Origin: Diphasiastrum complanatum
Taxonomy: Eukaryota; Streptophyta; Lycopodiopsida; Lycopodiales; Lycopodiaceae
Reading direction: 5' to 3'
DNA length: 64,000 nt
NCBI GenBank assembly: GCA_029204225.1
Contig: CM055092.1
Span: 23,375,005-23,439,004, forward strand
In this document: positions 45,255 through 56,498 of the stretch, one piece after another
How the letters are laid out: each line of letters opens with the position of its first letter
Position numbering within the stretch: position 1 is the first letter of the stretch
Position numbers and translations under genes: made by a program
Notes under the pieces: generated by a model
What the model saw: the letters and a program-made list of their open reading frames with translations, nothing else
The model's database searches: none
What the model was told of the DNA's origin: nothing

Positions 45255-45864
45255 TGTCCATATTAGGCCAATATGCATTTTAGACTCAGAGATAAACTTT
45301 ATAAAAGTTATTTTAGTCAAAGTTTATTTGAACTACTTTGGAAAGTGTGGGAAAATTAGGAGGTCGAGGTTGGACACATTCTAATTTAAATGTTAGATAC
45401 ATTGAATCTAGTATATTATTGATAAGGTTTTTCAACTAGAAGAGATTTGGAGGGAAACCAAACTCATTAATGAGACATGGATCTGCTATATATAGCTGTA
45501 CACACGTGGGAGGAGTTACATTCTTTATCTCTTTTCTCATTCGTGCTCATACATGAGATCTCTTTGGGGTTTCATACTCATAGGTGCACATTGGTGGTAA
45601 TATCTCAACTTTTTGTGTGTAGAATCAAATTGTATGATGTTTGTTGCATTCACATGTGTGAAATACAGTAGGTTATTGGTTTTTTATGTACAACAATAGT
45701 ACTCTATCATTCATACCTTATTTTTTCAAGATCTATTAGAGTTTGAATCTTCTATGTAATGATGGAGCTAGTTTTCTACATTGTCAATGGTGCTAGATGT
45801 GCTATATTTCATAACCAAAGATTAAAGGGACATATCGAATCTTAATGATCTGAAATTCTTCACA
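45255..45864 (+). repeat. Family A 3' LTR, 5'-truncated
   Basis: Matches the 5' LTR from TGTCCATATTAGGCCAATAT onward to TTCTTCACA at 45864. It keeps the CTATATATAG TATA-like site near 45486. The first 40 bases, TGTGAAAG onward, are missing or replaced. It carries a 25-30 base segment absent from the 5' LTR near 45575-45605. Confidence 0.8.
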
Positions 45865-46207
45865 GTGGCCTAGTCATTATAGATTCCTACAATATTGGCA
45901 AAAATGTGTAGTATAAAAGATATATCGTTCTCCCATAGAGAGATAAATCTTTTCTTTTGGATTACAAGTGTAAAATGGATAATGTCAAAGGTAAGGTGTG
46001 TGATATTAAGAGCTAACCACCACAATGACAAGGCTGGTTATCCACAAATATTGGTTTAAATTGGCATCCAATAACACCATTGTGAAATGATATAGTCAAG
46101 AATTCAGTACGTCATCTTTTAGACAACTAGGATAAACAGTTGGCAACCTTTATTATAGAGACAAGCATACAGATTCAGCCAAATAGAATAAAAAAAGGTT
46201 GCTTGAT
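45865..46207. other. No gene seen
   Basis: AT-rich flank between the family A 3' LTR and a CACTA-like terminus. Nothing recognisable on either strand. Confidence 0.4.
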
Positions 46208-46560
46208 CACTACAAGAATAGTTCCGATTTATGACGGAATTTCTGACGTAAAATCTTGTTTAAATTTTTTTTTTAATTGACGCAGGTGTCAGAAAACGCA
46301 TGGCAATAAAGTCATCAAAATCCGTCAATATCCGCCGATGACAAGCCCAAAACTAGCAACCGAATAAAAACAATTCTCAAAAAATATGCCATATGGACAT
46401 CGGATTCCGATGGCCACGTGAGACGTCGGAATCCGACAAAAATTTGTTTTCCTTTCAGAATCCAACAAGTTTTTTTTTTCCTGTTGGAATCTGACCGATG
46501 GGACGTTTAAATCTGTCCTATTTTTGTTTATTTCGAAATTTAACAAGTTTTTTATTTTTA
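46208..46560 (+). mobile_element. CACTA-type terminus with subterminal motifs
   Basis: Starts CACTACAAGAATAGTTCCGA, close to the plant CACTA consensus. The following 350 bases contain repeated CGGATTCCGA, TCGGAATCCGAC and GACGGA-type words (46250-46520), as expected of subterminal repeats. I did not find the partner terminus or a transposase, so this is an end fragment or the edge of a long decayed element. The same words appear at 60-190 in this window. Confidence 0.55.
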
Positions 46561-48882
46561 TTCTTTTGTCAAAATTTGACCGCTTTTAAATGTGTCGAGA
46601 TTTTGACATTGTTGAAAAATAGAAAAAATTTATGATACGAACACTTACAAATCAATTCCATAATACGAACTCTTACTTCAGTGTGGATATTATGACAAGA
46701 ACTGCAAATACAAATATAGTACTACATAGCAAGTAACCTCTTACAATCATTTCAAACACGTTGAATGAATATTTAGATCAACTATGATTCACAATATTAA
46801 TCAAGTCACTAATACACTACAAACCCATTCGTTAACTGGTACGGAAACTAAAATAAATTGCAACCAAACATACTCCAATTGACAAGAAGTGCATACAAAA
46901 AATGAATGATTATGAAAAATGACACAGATGAAACAAACTAAAATTAGATAAAGCCATACTGTAGTGCATTTTTCTGGTCAAAATTTCAAAATTTTAGCAA
47001 CTACAATCATTGATGCTGATTTTCTAGAAAAAAATGTGCTAGATGTATCTCATATGTGCAAATTCTGCTATTATGCCACTTTTTACTGATATACGAATGT
47101 GGCTATGTTAAAGAGTAGCTATGAAATTCTATGGCAGGTTCAAATGTCGTAATTAACTTTCAAATGACAATTATATCAGACAAATTAGAGCTATTTTTAC
47201 TATGTTACTATTTTTAGTAAGTTTGTTAAATAGCAATAAGCTATTTTTAGCAACACTCGTAAGTGACTTTGATGGATGATAATATCGACAGTTGCTAAGT
47301 AGTTTTATTAAATGGCAATTTTTTGCCATATTGTAATAATGAACTGTACTTTATATCATGATTAATAAAAGATGCCCAGGTACCTTTAAGGCACTGACTT
47401 AAGTTTCAAGGAAAGGTCCAAAGGCTAAGGGTCCTGCAAACAACAACAATCAAAGTTCAGTTGAAGACAAAAACAACAAACTAGCGAAAATATGACAATT
47501 AAATCAATGATCGTGACAAATAATACCCTCTTCAAGATTAGGGATGTCCTTGAAGAATTAGGACCATGACCTTATCATAAGGTCCAAAAAGATTCCACAA
47601 AATAAAATACGTTGGCAAGTTCAAAATCGTTCAAACAGCAATTAACCATGATCCATCAAAGATTATCAAAGACAACTTGGAGTTCTAGCTCAAATCAAGG
47701 ATTTAGTAACATTGCTTCACAATTGAAGGGGTTCCGGATAAAAATCAATGAATCCTTATCGATTGAGGACATTGCAAAATATACGAGTCCAAATAAAATT
47801 TTGCAGGTGAAAATGCTTTTAAGACATTCAGGTGTCTTGGAAGAAAAGAATTGACGAGGTCAAAACAATGGGAATGACCGACATATACTAGGATGATCAA
47901 TTTCAAAATTATGTTGAGAGGCCAAACGCATATTCATGTGATGATTTTTAAAATGAAACAAAAAAATGACGTGAAAGGTGTTATACGCTTATTGAAGGTC
48001 AGTTTTTAAGAAAATACACTTCTGAAAGTCGTTGGAATAGGTCCTACCATAAACTCTTCGATAATCCAGAGCCCACATATCCTTAATCGACACTTGTCAA
48101 ATGGACCTGAAACTTTTTATCAGAATGAGTAAAGTCGAATTCTATGAAATGGATTCAATGGAAAGCCAAAAATGGATGGTGTTTGAAAGTGAAAGGTTGG
48201 TAACTGCCTCGTTCTCTCGCTCACGAGGTATTAGAGGGAGAAGCATGGAGTGATTCAGTCTGCAGAGAGAAGAAGAGGAGAGTTTTTGTTTTTGGTGAAG
48301 AGAGTATTCTTGCATTCAATGATCAAAAGATTGCATCCGTGCATTCAATGAGCAGAGCGATCATTCATTTTGAAGAGAGTGCATTCCTACAATGAGTGGA
48401 GAGAACATTACTGCATTCAACCAGGGATTTTGTTTTTGTTTTGAGTGAGCAGAGAAAGGTAAATCCATTGTTGAAGAAGCTGCAGTCGTGAAGATCCAAA
48501 AAAGAATACTATGATTCCTACCTGTGCTGATTCTTGGATACCATAAGAGAAACAAGAAGGTGGTTGCCTTCTGTTGCTGTGCTCTTCATCCCTCTGCGCA
48601 CCTACTCTCCCTCTCTACCTACCGCTCTCTCTCTCTCTCTCCCCCTCACAGTCAGCCGCTCCCTTATCTCTCCCACTCTCCCATAATGATCTTTATTCCT
48701 CTCTGACTACGCTCATATCTCTCTCTCTCTTGGATTTCTCTCACTATTACTCCCTCCCTTCCTCCAGCGATCTCTCTCCTTCTTCACCCTGTATGCGCTC
48801 TTCATCCATCTAAGAAATTGTCTGTCGATTTGCTCCATGTAGTCTTCTCCAACCAACCTTTTGTCATCTTGATCATGAGTGA
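46561..48882. other. No supported gene
   Basis: AT-rich to about 48200. A plus-strand frame at 47612-47854 (80 aa, from MASSKSFKQQLTMIHQRLSK) has plausible composition but no known domain or neighbouring exons. 48240-48530 is GA-rich with repeated GAGAG/GCATTCA words. 48590-48830 is pyrimidine-rich (CTCTCTCTC). Short frames in these low-complexity tracts are not called. Confidence 0.35.
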
Positions 48883-50945
48883 TCAATTCATAACATAGAA
48901 TCCTTTGAGTTGACGAAGACATGTGAGATCCATGCTTTGGATCTTCCGAAAAACCAATCTTCCATTGCTCTTTCCTTCACAAGACTCCTTCTTAATGATT
49001 GCATCATAAGAAGTAAAAATCTCAAAGACATTAGAAGCCATGAAAAAAATGATTAGTACCTTCAACGTTAGAATGATTGAAGTACTCTCTTTTTTCAACA
49101 CAAGGATGATTAAAGTACTCTTTTTTTTCAAACAAGATCTTCTGCTCAATGATTTAGGTAATGAATCATATGACAATGATTCTTTCTCACTATCATTCAC
49201 CATGACATCATTCAAATTACATCCTACTTTGGATATTTCACATACTTCTCTTCTTCTTGACTTGTGACTATCTCCCTTACCAATTCTCATGATAGAACCA
49301 TTTGATCTACTCTCTTTATGAAGACATGTGACTCCACTTGCGGCAAAAATGACTTTATTGGACTCCTGACAAAAAAATGTAGAAGAACCACCTCCTTCAT
49401 GCATGTGCCTAACAACATCTTTTTCCATGTAATCAAAGAAATCATTAGCTACAATCTTTTCCAAGGAAGAACCTTCACCACCTCCATTGATGAAGTTAGC
49501 TCTTTCCTTACCTTTTGCATGCTTGCACTTTCCACGAATAACCATTGAAGAACCATCATTATAGCTAGCAAAGTTAGCACAAAGATGAACATTTTCAAGA
49601 AGCATATTATATCTTGACCTAGATCTAGCATGATGAAGCTTGTCAGACTTTGCATAAGATCCAACCAATCTTATTGATGCTAAAAGGGAACTTTGGAAAG
49701 TTGAGACCAATATCCTTTTCCATTCCATCCTTTTTGTTAGCCATAAAAAAAGCTTCTAGCTTGAAAAGTCTACCTTGTCTATTGCCCCTAGCAACCAAGA
49801 TTTCCTCCTTTGTAATGAAACAAGCATCACCACAAACTTTACCATGTATCCTTTCTCTATTTTGACTAACACTTAACAAATTCTTTGAAAGTGAAGGAAT
49901 GTAAAGAACACCGTCAAGTTTTGCTTTCATATTAGTAGAAAGACAAATAGGAATTGAACCAATACCTTCAATCACACACTTAACACCATTGGCCATGTGA
50001 ATTGCTTTCTTGGCTCCATCATAAGCTACCAAAGAAGTAAAGAACTCCTTGTGACTAGTCATGTGCTCCAGTGTCAATCCACCATGAATCTTTCTCACCT
50101 TCACTTGATATTGGACTTGAAGAACACGTCAAAAGAGAATCACAACTACCTACATCCTCATCATTTGTAGTAAAATTGATTTGCTTGCTACCTTCATCTT
50201 TTCGCTTATTCAAACATTCATTAGCAAAATGCCCTTTGATTCCACAATAAAAGCATTTGAACTTAGACTTATCTTTCTTTTTGCCAAAAGAGAAAGTCTC
50301 ACCTTGATCTTGTCCTTTAGACCACTTGCCTTTGCATTTGCCCTTGAGCTTGCCTTTGATGAACATAGCCAATAGAAAAAATTTGAACAAGATTAGCACA
50401 TCCAACAAGCCACTAAGTATAACTTGAACAAGTTCTATCTCCTTAATGCTCTCATCGATACATTCTAACTCATCATTGAATACTTTAACTCTCAACACAA
50501 AATCATGAGTACTTTTATCAATCTTTTGCATACTTTGACAGATTTGTCTTCTTATGGTTAGTACCCTAGATGTAGACTTGGATTCATAAAGCTTCGTCAA
50601 AGCTTCCGAAGCCTCACTTGATGAAGTACACTTACCTACTTCCTTGAGAAGTTCATTGGTAACATTCATCTTAATCATGTGTAGAGTTCTTTTAGCTCTC
50701 TTGTCATACCTCACCTGATCTTGGGGTTCTTGAGGCCTCTCCTCCACACCTACAACAATCTCCATCAACTCATTCATCTCCAATAAGGAATCCATCCTTA
50801 GCTTCCAAATAGAATAGTTGATTGAGGTAAGCCTATCATTGCCATCTAACATGAAGCCACTTGAGGTTGCCATGTTGCAATGATTTGATTCTTTCTTTCA
50901 ACCTGTTCCAATGCACAAAGCACTCCTTTGAATGTCAACAAATGA
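48883..50945 (-). mobile_element. Family A internal fragment, minus strand (gag, protease, spacer)
   Basis: Minus-strand order: leader end and gag (50873 onward, MATSSGFMLDGNDRLTSINY), zinc knuckle CFYCGIKGHFANEC (about 50250-50210), protease start WWIDTGA, a small deletion, then HMTSHKEFF, GVLYIPSLSKNLLSVSQN and FITKEEILVARGNRQGRLFK. The same 281-aa unrecognised frame follows (49728-48883) and ends at KGFYVMN before the RT-like tail. This is the only copy here with an almost complete protease. A segment after VQVILSGLLDVLILFK has been deleted. It lies inverted to the 42-45 kb element. Confidence 0.8.
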
Positions 50946-51589
50946 ATTTTAACAAGCAAGTTGCATTCTAAACTGCCTGGGCTGTGAAATCCAAATATTC
51001 CTCATCCTTTTTCTTTCTTGGTATGATGTCTTTCAATAGCTTAACATCAAATCCGACAAAAGATCCCTGCAAGTAGAAACTCCGCATTGCATCCAACACT
51101 TTGGCGATGAAGTTGATGATTAAAGAGAATGGGTCATAAACCGATGATGTTTTTTGATGTAGCTTCTTGGATTTGATGTTACAGGACATATTCTCTTGGT
51201 GCATAGCATGGTTGGCTTTCCAATCAACATATAGATTCCATAGATCTGGGTATGAAGCATCAATACCCTACAACAAATGTTTCACTTGAACATAGCAAAA
51301 TTCGGTACTTTTGTATGGAATAAATCAAAGTCGTTGCAGTAATGCCAAAAATCTTTTTGTCCTTTGTAATAATCATAAATATCTATTTCTTTCATTAGCA
51401 TGTATTCTAAAGCATAAAGTATTGTATAGCCTATATACAATTAAGAACTTCAGAAAAGAGCTACACAAAATTTTCCTTGGAGTATTGCCCAGTCTAGACT
51501 AGATTTTCTAGGTCTTTTTGTGAAATACCAAGAAATTACCATTCAAGGCAAGTCTAGGGGAAATGGCCAAATGACATTTGAGCAGCTAT
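50946..51589 (-). other. Short unrecognised minus-strand frame
   Basis: A frame at 51204-50968 (78 aa, MHQENMSCNIKSKKLHQKTS to DEEYLDFTAQAV) extends upstream past a stop as LWNLYVDWKANHA. No domain is recognised. It may belong with the decayed ORF type seen at 40-41 kb. The rest of the interval shows nothing. Confidence 0.3.
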
Positions 51590-51900
51590 ATATAGTAGTA
51601 GCAGCATGGAGAACATATCATTGTATTCTCTTTTGATGTGGAGAATTCATCTCTTATGATTCTATGTTCATCTCATGTGTTTTTGTCTTGATATCTTGAG
51701 TCTCTATTTGTAGAATGATGAATTTCTTGTTGATCTTGCTTTCACACATGTGAAGAATAGTAGGTTGTTGCTGTAGTATGGACAGGGATAGTACCTTACT
51801 GTAATTAAGTGTTTATGATCAAATCATTATGCATTTCTAAGTTCTATCATGCATAAAATAGCAATTTCTATCTTCTAGCTATAAATTTTTTTCTAATAAA
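51590..51900 (+). repeat. LTR-like sequence related to family A, straddling the duplication edge
   Basis: Contains GCTATATATAG, a CTCATGTGTTTTTG stretch and CACACATGTGAAGAATAGTAGGTT, in the same order and spacing as family A LTRs (GCTATATATAG, TTCACACGTTTCAAATATAGTAGGTT). The inverted-duplication inner edge (51763) falls inside it, so the left arm contains only its tail in reverse. Confidence 0.5.
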
Positions 51901-52707
51901 AAACCTGAGGTTGACTGTATCATGTTCCTACTGCGCCATTGTATCTTGAGATTCATCAAGGGTCTCATCAATGTCAGATTGCTGATTATTGGCTCCATAG
52001 TATAGTCGACCGAATTATTAGCAGTCATATCAGCAAGCATGTCATTTGTCAACTCAAGCACTATTTCTATTGGAACAATGTTGAGTTTCGATGGTGTGTC
52101 TTCTTCAATTATAGCCACCACGTATTTCTCCTGAACAACTGGAGGCAATGTTCTTCTTTCTTGCATCAAGGGCAGCTCTATGTCATTCAACAAGTCAAAA
52201 TGCTAGCACACATGGCCGATCTAAGCTCCCAACATACAAACTTCTCGTGTTTAATATGTGAAAGGCCTTGAATGCAATGGAAGCAAAATTAACTCTTTCA
52301 CCTTTGAGAACATTAACCAGGTATTCAATGTTTGTTACATCTATTCTAGCATCCGAATCTATTGCAAACACAACTTGATTGGAAAAACGACATAGACTAT
52401 GGAATATTCGATCAACGATCATTGAGATCTTGTAGCCCTTAGTCATTGTGAAAAAGCTCCCTTTGAAAATAGTCACTTCTTTAACCATCTCTTCTCTGGA
52501 TATTGATCGGGTTGTCCCATCCTTTGGCAAGCATAAAGCATCATCATAAACTTCTTTTGTTATCAACACATTTGCATCTATGATTCTTACTTTTATCTTG
52601 TCCTCAACCACTTGATGGATTCCAGCAAAAAATTGAGTGCTTAATTTTTTTTGAACAAAAGACGAGTTTACTTTAAGTAAATCTCCTAGTTTGCAGATCT
52701 CAGCCAT
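51879..52707 (-). pseudogene. Right-arm copy of the unrecognised repeat ORF
   Basis: Pieces 52707-52195 (MAEICKLGDLLKVNSSFVQK ... NTRSLYVGSLDR) and 52193-51879 (LLNDIELPLMQERRTLPPVV) mirror 36668-37479, with the frame break at the same place. Substitutions between the copies include silent and replacement changes. No domain recognised. Confidence 0.45.
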
Positions 52708-53305
52708 GCTCTAATTGATTTTATCTTAATTGGGCTGCACACTTTCCAATTCATTGGTGTTGCTTTATGATAGCTGGGAGACATCATTATTTCTTGAAAA
52801 GCAAATTCACAAAACAGCATGAAGCAGATGCAAGCGACTACTTACAATAAATAACAATCTTGCACTACGATCGTTAGTGAATACAATTGAGCGCAAGCAA
52901 GACCTTAATAGTGACCATAACAATAGTCAATTCATGCAAGCTGGTAAAAAGATGAACAAACACAAAATCATTGCGAGGTATAAGTAAAATGACATAAACA
53001 GTGTTAAAAGAAAAGAGATGAAAAAAATGCATGATCAATGCAATAGGCAGTGATGCAAGTTGACCATGTACATGTGTCAAATGTAGGTTGCACTGTCGTT
53101 CTACATACACAATCTTAACTACACACTAATACCAATAGACGTGGTCATATATATACGTGGCAAAAAGTTTTAGTAAAGTAAGATTTGGCAATATTTCTAA
53201 CATATCAAGAAAATTTCTCAACGATGACAACTTAGTGAGAGTCAAAAAACAATGGTGCAAATAAATAAATACACCAATAAAACTCAACCTTCCATGAATA
53301 ATATT

Positions 53306-54250
53306 TCATGAGCCTAAATCCATTGACGGTGGTAGGTTTAAATTTCCTTCCAAGTCTGCTACTTGAATTGATCCATTGTCAAAAACTTCCATTACTTTAT
53401 AAGGTGCCATCCATTTGGCATGTAGTTTTCCAAGAAATTTAATTTGTCGAGTATTGTACAATAAAGTATAGTTCTCCTTTTTAAGTACGACCTTTTTAAT
53501 TGTCGAATTGTATATTTTCTTCCGTTTTTCTTTCACAACTTTCTTCTAATTTGTCGAGAATTTGAAGCTGATGTTGTACACTATCTTTTATCGATATTAT
53601 TTATTGATCTTCAATTCTATAACTTGGAACTCCAAATTCTATAGCTAGGATCAAATATATACCATATACCAAATAAAATGGAGTTCTTGTTATATTCTAT
53701 GTATTGCGATAATCCCACAAAACAAAGGATAACTTTTTATCTTAGCCCGACGAATGCGCTTTGGTGATCTTATTCAAAATTTTACAAAGCATACCATTTG
53801 CTCGTTCTCTTAGACTATTTACTTTCAGATTGTAAGGTGTGGTCTTTCGATGCTTAATCATAATATTTTCCATTAGGACTTGTTTAGTCCCATTCAAAAA
53901 ATGAGTTACTCTGTCACTTACTAACTTGAATGGACAACCATAACGAGTTATTATGTTTTGAAATAACCATTCAACAACCATCTTGGCATCATTTTTCCAT
54001 GTCACCTTTGCCTTGACCATTTTTGTTTCGATTGGTGCAAGGGGTAGACTGGAATGTTAGAGTCCAATGCATGCTCTTAGTAGGCTTACCAATTCTTTGG
54101 CATAGATCATTTGATATAAGTTGCAACATCCTTTTTTACCATACAATGTTTTGCACATAATTTTTGTATGCATATAGCTCACAGTTGCAAACTTGAAAAA
54201 ACATCTTGAATTGAACCTCATTTGAGCTATAAATGTCATGTTCCTTGAGC
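53306..54250 (-). mobile_element. Ty3/gypsy integrase fragment, right-arm copy
   Basis: Mirrors 35120-36110: core piece 54020-53742 (LFQNIITRYGCPFKLVSDRV, SLRERANGMLCKILNKI) and C-terminal module 53536-53306 (LGKLHAKWMAPYKVMEVFDN). The core frame is longer here than in the left arm. The same first-Asp segment is missing, so the deletion predates the duplication. Confidence 0.75.
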
Positions 54251-54293
54251 TGTAAAAAATATTAGGATAGAGGGGTAAAAATATTAGGACTTC

Positions 54294-54421
54294 TTTATGT
54301 TAGGTGGTGCATTTATTTTCGTGCGTTCCGAGCACTCTCATCCCTCAGGCTATGCCCTTGGGATCACGAGGGATTCACTTGCTAGAATGCCCTCAAATGA
54401 ATGCACCACCTATTACATAAA
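54294..54421. mobile_element. Fold-back element, right-arm copy
   Basis: Inverted ends TTTATGTTAGGTGGTGCATT and TTTATGTAATAGGTGGTGCA (complement of the right end). Counterpart of 34959-35085. Confidence 0.65.
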
Positions 54422-54923
54422 CACTTTTGGATTTGATGAACAAAACTGATCCCCTCCATTTTCTTCAACAAAAGCAAAAAATAGAAAATAAAACCATATA
54501 ATGAATAGTGTGGTGGCTAAAAATTTTGAATTAATTTGGCGCCATTTCACCCGTCGCATGTCCACGTAATCAGCAGCAACCCTAAATTGAAGAAGACTAT
54601 AATGATGATCCTCTTCTCTTTTTCTCATTCACTGCTGCTCTCACTATTTTTCCGCATTACCATCCTCCTCCTCCGGCTACTCTTCTACTAAGAGCACCGA
54701 TCTCAGAGGGTTCATTTACCTACTCTGCAATCAAGGTCGACGCAGCATTGCAATAAGGTAAGGGCACCATCTTTGATGAACGTAGAGGCCTCACGCGCAT
54801 CAGCGTATGAGCATTGCATTGCCATCCCTGCGGCATGTCTTATTCGGTTTATTAGAACTTAACAGTCGATATAGGTGACACAGCCGGTGGGTACGTACCT
54901 GTGTATCTTTTTGTGGCAGGAGA

Positions 54924-56277
54924 ATGGATCGTTCCATGACACTATCAGCTTCATTGGCGACGATGTTAATTCTAAGCTGTTACCAAGGTTCGCAAGCACA
55001 AGATTCATCTGAATCCTCTTGGAATGAAGCACATGACGCAACAGGCACAATGGGTAAGTCACTCGGCTTACCTGTGCAAGGAGAACACACATTGTTTAAC
55101 AGCAATAATTATTTGAACTTTGAATTCCTTAATGACACTCTTCGAGTCATACTTCTCGTTGTAACCTCTCTGCTGTGATTAGATGGCGCATGCGGATATG
55201 GCAACCTCTACAGCCAGGGTTACGGTACAAATACAGCAGCACTCAGCACGGTATTGTTTAAGAATGGTGCAGCTTGCGGTGGATGCTACGAAATCAAGTG
55301 TTGGAGCGATACCCAGTGGTGCAACCCTGGAAACTCATCTGTGTTTATTACGGCTACAAACTTATGCCCTCCAAACAACGCCCTTCCGAATGACAATGGA
55401 GGTTGGTGCAACGTTCCCAGATAGCACTTTGATATGTCACAGCCGGCGTTCTCTCAAATCGCTTTTTGGCGTGCAGGCATTGTACCTGTTCTCTATCGAA
55501 GGTAGCAGCTTAAAAAGTCGTCTTTCCTTCGTAGATATACTCTGCGACTTGCCGAATGTTGCATATCTCATTTGAGGTCACCGAATTTTATTGTCATTAT
55601 TAGCTAGCACTATATAATTCCAATCACAATCTACGATTAACTTATCGCTATTGTAAGATACTGTAACCTATTCATGCACTTGGTTATTCTGATCTGTTCG
55701 ACCTAGCCTGGACCTAAAATTTATTTGTAATCAATGATTGAGAACTGCTGCTAGTACATTTCAGCATTCGCTATAATTGGGATACATGCATTCAAACTGA
55801 TGCGATCCTGCACTTCCTATATCATAATATTATATTCCTATATGATATTCATTAAAAGTAACATTTCTAGAGATTAGTAGCTTAAAATTTTAGCAATTAT
55901 AACCTTTTGACGTCAAAAGTCTGAAATATATGGTTGATGCTTGTAGAGTGCCATGCCAAAAACAAGGTGGTATCCGTTTCACCATCAACGGCAACCGCTG
56001 GTTTAATCTCGTGCTGATCAGTAATGTGGGTGGCGTGGGCGACATATCTGCTGTTTCAGTTAAAGGTTGCGAAACGGGCTGGATTAGCATGAAGCGAAAC
56101 TGGGGACAGAACTGGGAATGTAACACTGTACTAGTAGGCCAAAGTTTATTCTTTCAAGTCACGACAGCCGATGGAATGCAAATCACGTCTTACGATGTTG
56201 CCCCTTTAAATTGGCAGTTTGGTCAAACCATGGCATATTTCTCAATATTGCTCATTACAAACAAACTTCACAGATGA
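54924..56277 (+). pseudogene. Alpha-expansin pseudogene, right-arm copy
   Basis: Exons correspond to 54924-55053, 55183-55501 and 55947 onward, with all splice sites kept. Three lesions: a 21-base in-frame deletion in exon 1 removes the ATFYGGS signature of the catalytic-like domain, a TAG at 55422-55424 replaces the Glu codon just before HFD, and a deletion at the 3' end removes the last residues and the normal stop, so the frame runs on to 56277 ([10 protein letters not shown]). The remaining sequence is close to the left copy (same [14 protein letters not shown] and [10 protein letters not shown]). It is very unlikely to give a working expansin. Confidence 0.9.
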
Positions 56278-56498
56278 TTTTCAACACTTTCTTGTAGACA
56301 TATATCGGTGTTAGAAATTTTTTTGATTCTTCAAACATAAACTTAAAAGAGGCGTGCAGTCTGTAGGAGCCTATTCCATCATATTCCAAATGCAGAAATT
56401 TCACAACATAATTCAGTCTAGAACTTGTTACCATTGCAATAAAGCATACTGTTTCCATGTTCCATCGTGGATATCCAGCATCGCGCATGTGAACTTCT

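Larger units (their letters stand above)
41299..45864 (+). mobile_element. Family A LTR element with both LTRs, non-autonomous
   Basis: 5' LTR 41299-41925 (TGTGAAAG ... CACA), PBS at 41926, leader, gag with zinc knuckle, a long non-standard region with eroded RT, and a 3' LTR to 45864. Protease is deleted: the gag frame goes from QINFT straight into sequence that, in the minus copy at 49.8 kb, lies about 400 bases farther on. Integrase is not recognisable. Flanking bases give no clear target duplication, and the 3' LTR has lost its first 40 or so bases and the polypurine tract, so the element has been damaged since insertion. Confidence 0.85.

Noticed and set aside
46815-46826. CACTACAAACCC as a second CACTA terminus
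   Set aside because: It is in the same orientation as the terminus at 46208, diverges after nine bases and has no matching subterminal pattern.
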